In this document: positions 1 through 3,751 of the stretch, one piece after another
Layout: every line of letters begins with the position of its first letter
Numbering within the stretch: the stretch's first letter is position 1
Source: Bacteroidota bacterium
GTDB taxonomy: Bacteria > Bacteroidota > Bacteroidia > NS11-12g > UBA955
DNA length: 6,445 nt
Reading direction: 5' to 3'
NCBI GenBank assembly: GCA_947450015.1
Contig: CANFUB010000155.1
Coordinates: 1 to 6,445 of the forward strand
Notes under the pieces: model-generated
Databases searched by the model: none
What the model was told of the DNA's origin: nothing
Seen by the model: only the letters and a program-made list of their open reading frames with translations
Program-made: the position numbers and the translations under genes

Positions 1-32
1 CTAGCTTTGCAATAACGCAAAAAAATAAGTCC
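1..32 (+). promoter_or_regulatory. Leader of the first DinB gene with a Bacteroidota -7 box
   Basis: Bases 2-9 read TAGCTTTG, an exact match to the Bacteroidota -7 consensus TAnnTTTG. They would place a transcription start near base 13 and leave a leader of about 20 bases. The matching -33 TTG element would lie outside the window, so the promoter is only half visible. One frame (bases 1-15, stop TAA at 13-15) could also be the last codons of an upstream gene, which cannot be judged from four codons. Confidence 0.4.
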
Positions 33-509
33 ATGCAACTCACACAACAAATCGCCAAACACTTTAGAGAAATTCATTTCGGAGGCAACTGGACCTGTTC
101 CAATTTAAAAGCAGTAACAGCCGATATTACTTGGCAACAAGCCACTACTAAAATACAAGATTTTAATACCATTGCTACTTTGGTTTTTCATACCCATTAT
201 TTTGTTGAGGTGGCCTTAAAAGTATTGCAAGGTGGCCCACTTGTTGGCAACGACCAACTCAGCTTTGATCACCCGCCTATTAACAGTCAGGCCGACTGGG
301 AAGCCATGCTCAACCAGTATTGGACAGATGTCGAGGCTTTTGCTACGCTAATAGAAAGTATGTCTGAACAACAATGTTGGGAGGAGTTTTCAGAAATAAA
401 ATACGGCAATTATTACCGCAATCTGCATGGCATTATTGAGCACACCCATTATCATCTGGGTCAAATTGTACTTATGAAAAAAATAGTTCAAAGTACAAGT
501 AATACTTGA
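33..509 (+). CDS. DinB-like metalloprotein (158 aa)
   Basis: This is a small cytoplasmic four-helix-bundle protein of the DinB/YfiT-like superfamily. Members usually bind a divalent metal through three histidines; some are thiol transferases, but most have no known reaction. Visible ligand candidates are His53 or His55 in the VFHTHYF segment, and His137 and His141 in EHTHYHLGQ, which matches the family HxxxHxGQ motif near the C-terminus. The opening (AKHFREIHFGGNW, residues 8-20) looks like a conserved N-terminus of a Bacteroidota subgroup and supports the ATG at 33, although the frame stays open upstream to the window edge. Length is normal for the family. It shares the fold but little obvious sequence with the DinB protein at 1580. 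Substrate unknown. Confidence 0.85.
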   Translation: MQLTQQIAKHFREIHFGGNWTCSNLKAVTADITWQQATTKIQDFNTIATLVFHTHYFVEVALKVLQGGPLVGNDQLSFDHPPINSQADWEAMLNQYWTDVEAFATLIESMSEQQCWEEFSEIKYGNYYRNLHGIIEHTHYHLGQIVLMKKIVQSTSNT

Positions 510-551
510 GAGCAGTATTCATCCTTCAAAATTTAATAAAATAAAAAATAG

Positions 552-559
552 TATATTTG
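552..559 (+). promoter_or_regulatory. -7 promoter box of the MNT-HEPN operon
   Basis: TATATTTG matches the Bacteroidota -7 consensus TAnnTTTG exactly and lies only four bases before the ATG at 564. The start point expected from this box falls on or next to the start codon, so the mRNA would have almost no leader. No TTG element is seen 17-23 bp upstream, which weakens the call. Confidence 0.4.
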
Positions 560-563
560 TAGT

Positions 564-854
564 ATGAGCCATTTAGAAAATGTAAAAAACCAGTTAAAAC
601 AGCTATTGCCTGAATTATCTGAGCGCTTTTATGTCGATCATATTGGGCTTTTTGGCTCTATTGTTCGCAACGACTTTAACAACCAAAGTGACATTGATAT
701 AATCGTTAATTTCAGTCAACCAGTAGGTATTGAATTCATTGATTTAGCTAATTTTCTAGAATCTCATCTCAAACGCAAAATTGATTTAATTTCAACAAAG
801 GGTATCAAACCTAATTACCTTTCTGAAATAGAGAAAGATATTATTTATGTCTAA
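564..854 (+). CDS. mntA: MNT-domain nucleotidyltransferase antitoxin (MntA-like, 96 aa)
   Basis: This is a minimal nucleotidyltransferase of the MNT (MntA) family, the antitoxin half of a type VII HEPN-MNT module. In characterised systems MntA transfers AMP units from ATP to a tyrosine of its HEPN partner and so silences the toxin. The hallmark GSxxRx(n)SDxD motif is intact: Gly31-Ser32, Arg35, and the metal-binding pair Asp43 and Asp45. A third acidic residue, Asp74 (in RKIDLIS), sits on the expected following strand. Length is typical. Its last 8 bases overlap the start of the HEPN gene, which implies translational coupling. Function is inferred from motif plus partner; activity is not proven. 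Confidence 0.9.
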   Translation: MSHLENVKNQLKQLLPELSERFYVDHIGLFGSIVRNDFNNQSDIDIIVNFSQPVGIEFIDLANFLESHLKRKIDLISTKGIKPNYLSEIEKDIIYV

Positions 855-1188
855 ACGCTCGTCTCCTGAACTTATTTTAAAAGATATTGTCGACAGTGGA
901 GACAAGATATTGCGTTATACAAACAATATGACATATGGTGAATTCATCAATAATGACCTTACTATCGATGCCGTAATTCGCAATTTTGAAATTATTGGAG
1001 AAGCTGCTAACAGATTAACTGAAGATTTTAAAGATAAACACAGTGCAATTGATTGGCATAGAATTAGGGGATTTAGAAATAGAATTGTTCATGACTATGC
1101 TGGAATTGATTATGAAATTGTTTGGCAAATCAAAGAGACATTTCTTCCTAAAATGCTACTAGAAATAAAGCAAATAACTCACTTTTAA
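847..1188 (+). CDS. hepT: HEPN-domain RNase toxin (HepT-like, 113 aa)
   Basis: This HepT-family protein is the predicted toxin of the pair, an all-helical HEPN ribonuclease that acts as a dimer in the cytoplasm. The catalytic Rx4HxY motif is intact near the C-terminus: Arg77, His82 and Tyr84 in FRNRIVHDY. The Tyr is the position that the MntA partner modifies with AMP in studied homologues. The segment NFEIIGEAANRL (46-57) is another family-typical helix. Length is normal and no disruption is seen, so the toxin appears functional. The ATG at 847 lies inside the 3' end of the antitoxin gene (ATGTCTAA shared), in the common antitoxin-first order. Its RNA target cannot be predicted from sequence alone. 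Confidence 0.9.
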   Translation: MSKRSSPELILKDIVDSGDKILRYTNNMTYGEFINNDLTIDAVIRNFEIIGEAANRLTEDFKDKHSAIDWHRIRGFRNRIVHDYAGIDYEIVWQIKETFLPKMLLEIKQITHF

Positions 1189-1205
1189 AACAGGCCTTTT
1201 CCTGC

Positions 1206-1213
1206 TATTTTTG
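1206..1213 (+). promoter_or_regulatory. -7 promoter box for the higA-like gene
   Basis: TATTTTTG is an exact TAnnTTTG match in the 57-base gap between hepT and the HigA-like gene. It predicts a start near 1217 and a leader of about 28 bases. No good TTG is found at the -33 position; only a T-run (1183-1186) is there. This suggests the gene can be transcribed separately from the toxin operon. Confidence 0.35.
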
Positions 1214-1245
1214 CTAAAAAACAAACACATTGAAAAGTCACCATC

Positions 1246-1548
1246 ATGGCAAAAAGATTAAACAATATCCACCCCGGGGAAATACTAAACAAAGAATTTT
1301 TATTACCCTTAGAAATTACAGCCTATAAATTATCCAAGGCCATAGGCATTCCACAAACCCGCTTATCTGCCATTATTAAGGGTTCAAGAAGTATTACCGC
1401 AGATACAGCTTTGAGGCTCTCAAAATATTTCGGCAACTCCGCAAAATTCTGGTTAGGACTGCAGGATGATTATGATTTAGAAGCTGCACAAATCGAAAAG
1501 ACCAAAGCTTTAATGGCGATTCAACCTTTTACATACAATGCTGCTTAA
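1246..1548 (+). CDS. higA: HigA-family antitoxin / XRE-type regulator (100 aa)
   Basis: This is a helix-turn-helix protein of the HigA/VapI addiction-module antitoxin family. Family landmarks appear in order: IHPGEIL (8-14), a helix-turn-helix at about 25-50 (AYKLSKAIGIPQTRL and the following IKGSRSIT), DTALRLSKYFG (53-63), and the C-terminal KFWLGLQDDYDL (67-78). HigA proteins normally bind the operator of their own operon and neutralise the HigB mRNA interferase encoded next to them. Here no HigB-like gene lies on either side: only 57 bases separate it from hepT, and a DinB gene follows 31 bases downstream. It is therefore probably an orphan antitoxin or a retained regulator. The length and the complete domain argue against decay. 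Confidence 0.88.
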   Translation: MAKRLNNIHPGEILNKEFLLPLEITAYKLSKAIGIPQTRLSAIIKGSRSITADTALRLSKYFGNSAKFWLGLQDDYDLEAAQIEKTKALMAIQPFTYNAA

Positions 1549-1579
1549 ATTAAAGCTTATTTAATATTTTAAAAATACA

Positions 1580-2074
1580 ATGAGTTTACATAAATTAATA
1601 GCCAATTACGCAGCTTATAATACTTGGGCCAATACACGCATGGTGGAATGGCTGAGCACCTTTAGTAACGACCAACTATACAAGTCAACCCCATCGAGTT
1701 TCGATAGCCTTGATGCCACCCTACAACATATTCTACGAACACAAAACTATTGGCTAACGTTTATCAGCGAACAAGACACTGCCCATCTTTCATGGAACCA
1801 CCGACCTAATGAAGTGGAGAACATACTGAAGGAAATGATTTCAGTAAGCTTGCAAATGCAAGAAACTTTTACCGCCTATACAGAAGAAGAGCTGCAAAAA
1901 GTCTTACATCTGAATTCACCATGGGCTCAGAATAATTTAAGTCGCTATGAATACATCTTACATGTAATTAACCACAGCACTTACCACCGCGGGCAATTGG
2001 TAACCATGGCGCATAGCCTTGGCTTAAACAAAGGCATTCCAAACACCGATTACAATATGTACAATTGTTTGTAG
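1580..2074 (+). CDS. DinB family protein (164 aa)
   Basis: This is a second DinB-superfamily protein, closer to the classical damage-inducible DinB type than the one at 33-509. The opening with LIANYAAYNTWAN (6-18) is the typical first helix. Metal-ligand candidates are His50 (in LQHILRTQNYW) and the pair His132 and His136 in NHSTYHRGQL, the family signature. The C-terminal IPNTDYNMY (153-161) is also characteristic. No reaction can be assigned; the family name comes from DNA-damage induction of a Bacillus member and does not itself imply a role in repair. The gene starts 31 bases after the HigA-like gene and ends 15 bases before the next gene, so co-transcription in both directions is plausible. 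It is not the DNA polymerase IV that is also called DinB. Confidence 0.9.
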   Translation: MSLHKLIANYAAYNTWANTRMVEWLSTFSNDQLYKSTPSSFDSLDATLQHILRTQNYWLTFISEQDTAHLSWNHRPNEVENILKEMISVSLQMQETFTAYTEEELQKVLHLNSPWAQNNLSRYEYILHVINHSTYHRGQLVTMAHSLGLNKGIPNTDYNMYNCL

Positions 2075-2089
2075 TTTATTCTAAATAAT

Positions 2090-2803
2090 ATGAAATTAGA
2101 AGTTCCTTTTTATGTAAGCTTTTTATTTGCAGGCACCACCCTCCTCACCATGTTATTATTTTACAAGATGTTGAAAAAATCGCAAAGTCAATTTGTGCGA
2201 GACAATTTAAGAACCATCTATTTAAATTTAATGCTATGGCTTGCGCTGCAAGGTCAATTATCTTTCTTCCATGTCTACACGAACACCCTCACCCAATTTC
2301 CTCCGAGAATTATGCTAATGGGTGTTTTACCAATGCTAATGGGCATCATTTTACTTTTCGCAACCAAAAAAGGACGCACCATTATTGATGGCTTATCACT
2401 TCAGCACATAACCCTTGTAAACCTTGTACGGATTCCAGTTGAAGTGGTACTTTTCTTATTGTTTTTAAACAAAACCATTCCCGAACTGATGACTTTCGAG
2501 GGCAGAAATTTTGATATACTTGCAGGACTAAGCGCATTACCTATTATGTACCTGGTATTTTCACAAGGTCAACTTATTAAACCGCGTCTATTATTGGCAT
2601 GGAATATCATTTGTCTTTTACTATTACTCAATATCGTAATCACTGCCATCCTATCGGTGCCAAGTCCTTTTCAAAAAATGGGATTCGAGCAACCAAATAT
2701 AGCCATATTGTATTTTCCTTTTAGTTGGCTACCCACATTTATTGTACCAGTTGTTTTGTTTGGTCATCTGGTTTCAATTCGTCAGCTTATAAAACAAAAA
2801 TAA
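2090..2803 (+). CDS. Integral membrane protein of unknown function (237 aa, about 7 TM)
   Basis: I do not recognise a named family with a known function. The protein is strongly hydrophobic, with about seven likely membrane segments near residues 8-27, 43-62, 73-92, 107-127, 142-160, 168-190 and 205-230. There is a basic loop after the first (KMLKKSQSQFVRDNLR, 26-41), which suggests that loop is cytoplasmic. The stretches RIPVEVVLFLLFL (114-126), MTFEGRNFDILAG (134-146) and FSWLPTFIVPVVLFGHL (211-227) resemble what I recall of a conserved uncharacterised Bacteroidota membrane protein, but I cannot confirm this. There is no signal peptide distinct from the first segment and no catalytic motif. 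It begins 15 bases after the DinB gene. Its stop is followed at once, in the same frame, by a second membrane ORF. Confidence 0.75.
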   Translation: MKLEVPFYVSFLFAGTTLLTMLLFYKMLKKSQSQFVRDNLRTIYLNLMLWLALQGQLSFFHVYTNTLTQFPPRIMLMGVLPMLMGIILLFATKKGRTIIDGLSLQHITLVNLVRIPVEVVLFLLFLNKTIPELMTFEGRNFDILAGLSALPIMYLVFSQGQLIKPRLLLAWNIICLLLLLNIVITAILSVPSPFQKMGFEQPNIAILYFPFSWLPTFIVPVVLFGHLVSIRQLIKQK

Positions 2804-2806
2804 ATA

Positions 2807-3211
2807 TTGGATTCTCTGTCCCTCTTCAATGGCCTTCTTATCAACCTAATTGCATTGTTGTTGGGTGTAATTTTCTATTCCTATTTGGTCATGCAAATGA
2901 GGCGAAAGCAGATTGAACAAAAACCAATATTTTCACTCTTCATTGTTTTTGCAACTTATGGTTGTTTGCTTTTATTGGTGTTAACTTCTTATTTTTGGCC
3001 ATGGTCGGGCATGAGTAGCTTGGGAACGTTTTATCTCATTGTCATCGCACCATTTCTTATGTTATTAATTGTTTTTAAAACTCGAAAAAAAAGAAGAATT
3101 TCAAAGTACCATCAAATCACTTTCATACTTTCCTTTATTTATGTAGCTATTATCTTATTGTTAGCCATTTTTATTAGAATTTTTAATCCTGATTATTTTC
3201 ATGGACTCTAA
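2807..3211 (+). CDS. Small membrane protein of unknown function (134 aa, 4 TM, TTG start)
   Basis: This is an uncharacterised membrane protein with four predicted helices near residues 7-29, 41-63, 72-90 and 104-125. Basic clusters MRRKQ (31-35) and KTRKKRR (91-97) put the 1-2 and 3-4 loops in the cytoplasm and both ends outside. The first in-frame ATG is codon 29 (position 2891), which would delete the first helix. The TTG at 2807, three bases after the preceding stop and in the same frame, is therefore the better start. Translation probably depends on reinitiation after the upstream gene, which suggests the two membrane proteins work together. No enzymatic motif is visible. It may be the last gene of this co-directional run, since a long gene-free region follows. 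Confidence 0.65.
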   Translation: MDSLSLFNGLLINLIALLLGVIFYSYLVMQMRRKQIEQKPIFSLFIVFATYGCLLLLVLTSYFWPWSGMSSLGTFYLIVIAPFLMLLIVFKTRKKRRISKYHQITFILSFIYVAIILLLAIFIRIFNPDYFHGL

Positions 3212-3237
3212 AAAATAAAACCTTTGAAAACGCATTT

Positions 3238-3287
3238 AATTACAAGCGCTAAAAATCATACCAAGTAGTATGTATTTACGCTTAATT
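3238..3287. repeat. Long imperfect hairpin downstream of the membrane genes
   Basis: Nested complementary blocks share one axis: AATT (3238-3241 with 3284-3287), AAGCG with CGCTT (3244-3248 with 3279-3283), TAAA with TTTA (3250-3253 with 3275-3278) and CATAC with GTATG (3257-3261 with 3268-3272), around a six-base loop. That gives about 18 base pairs with small bulges. It lies 26 bases after the stop at 3211. No T-run follows, so it is not a standard intrinsic terminator. It could be a transcript-end stabiliser or a remnant repeat. Confidence 0.5.
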
Positions 3288-3373
3288 GGCATAAGCCCTA
3301 AAATAAATTGAGTCACTCTAGCAATCCCTCTCTTAATTCTAATTAGCTTTAACAAAAACAAAATTCAGCATAC

Positions 3374-3407
3374 TCTTTAATTATTGACACATATCAATAA
3401 TTGAAGG
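3374..3407. repeat. Perfect 9-bp inverted repeat inside a longer stem
   Basis: AATTATTGA (3379-3387) and TCAATAATT (3394-3402) are exact reverse complements around a six-base spacer, cacata. In RNA the stem extends outward through 3375-3378 with 3403-3406 (one G-U pair) to about 13 pairs. No T-run follows on either strand, so a regulator-binding palindrome or a structured RNA fits better than a terminator. Confidence 0.5.
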
Positions 3408-3418
3408 CATTAATCAAA

Positions 3419-3445
3419 CGGGTATTTCAACCAATTTAAAACCCG
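3419..3445. repeat. Short GC-capped hairpin
   Basis: CGGGT (3419-3423) pairs with ACCCG (3441-3445). A further TTT (3425-3427) with AAA (3438-3440) pairs across one bulged A, leaving a ten-base loop. It begins only 12 bases after the preceding stem, so the two could form a tandem stem-loop structure in a transcript. Confidence 0.35.
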
Positions 3446-3483
3446 ATGAAACGAGAACCTTCAATAAATGATTCAGTTTCGAC

Positions 3484-3513
3484 TTTCGCCATTCATATGA
3501 CGAAAATCTTTTT
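3484..3513 (+). terminator. Weak terminator-like hairpin with T-run
   Basis: TTTCG (3484-3488) pairs with CGAAA (3501-3505) across a 12-base loop that itself contains the palindrome TCATATGA (3493-3500). ATC and a run of five T (3509-3513) follow. The five-pair stem is short, and the nearest upstream gene ends more than 270 bases away, so this is a weak candidate. Confidence 0.2.
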
Positions 3514-3624
3514 CTAAACAATATCGTTTTTTTTTAAAATCATACTCGTTGCAACAAATAAGTGACAATCAATTGTTTTAACAAACAACACAAGTGATTG
3601 AAAAAAAAATTAATATATGATGCT

Positions 3625-3652
3625 TATCAAAATTGTATCAAAACACAATTTT
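3625..3652. promoter_or_regulatory. Candidate operator: overlapping direct and inverted repeats
   Basis: TATCAAAA occurs twice, at 3625-3632 and 3636-3643, exactly 11 bp apart, or about one helical turn. Overlapping this, AAAATTGT (3629-3636) and ACAATTTT (3645-3652) form a perfect 8-bp inverted repeat with an eight-base spacer. The element lies about 100 bp before the sensor start, where a regulator binding two sites on one DNA face would be expected. AT-rich background makes chance repeats more likely. Confidence 0.35.
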
Positions 3653-3666
3653 ATTTATTAGTTTTA
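3633..3666 (+). promoter_or_regulatory. Possible promoter of the sensor gene
   Basis: TTG (3633-3635) and TAGTTTTA (3659-3666, one mismatch from TAnnTTTG) are 23 bp apart, at the upper end of spacing reported for Bacteroidota promoters. They would give a leader of about 80 bases. I saw no exact TAnnTTTG in the 540-base region, so this is simply the best match there. It overlaps the repeat element at 3625-3652. Confidence 0.25.
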
Positions 3667-3751
3667 CATCGCTGAAAGGAATTATTTTAAATATAAATGC
3701 TTTTCAACATTAAACGTTTTACAAAATCAACAACTTTAATTTAAACCATCT

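Larger units (their letters stand above)
3212..3751. other. 540-base gene-free, palindrome-rich intergenic region
   Basis: No convincing coding region is seen on either strand. The stretch is very AT-rich and includes a run of nine T (3527-3535). It carries several inverted repeats listed separately, a perfect palindrome GTTGCAAC (3548-3555), and a short direct repeat AAGTGA (3560-3565 and 3592-3597). It must hold the promoter of the large sensor gene, and it may hold the 3' end of the membrane-gene transcript. A small RNA gene cannot be excluded. Confidence 0.6.

Noticed and set aside
1191..1212. CAGG...CCTG hairpin followed by T-rich sequence after hepT, as a terminator
   Set aside because: The stem is only four base pairs and the T-rich stretch is better explained as the TAnnTTTG box at 1206-1213.
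2050..2089. Promoter before the 7-TM membrane gene (a TTGTTTG-like stretch near 2066-2072)
   Set aside because: It lacks the TA of the -7 box and lies in the DinB coding end. With a 15-base gap, co-transcription is the simpler reading.
2725..2916. A 63-codon open frame spanning the junction of the two membrane genes
   Set aside because: It runs in a different frame across the end of one gene and the start of the next, and its product has no coherent hydrophobic pattern or recognisable motif.
3212..3751. tRNA, CRISPR array or insertion-sequence end in the gene-free region
   Set aside because: No cloverleaf, no regularly spaced repeats, and no matching terminal repeats or transposase remnant were visible.
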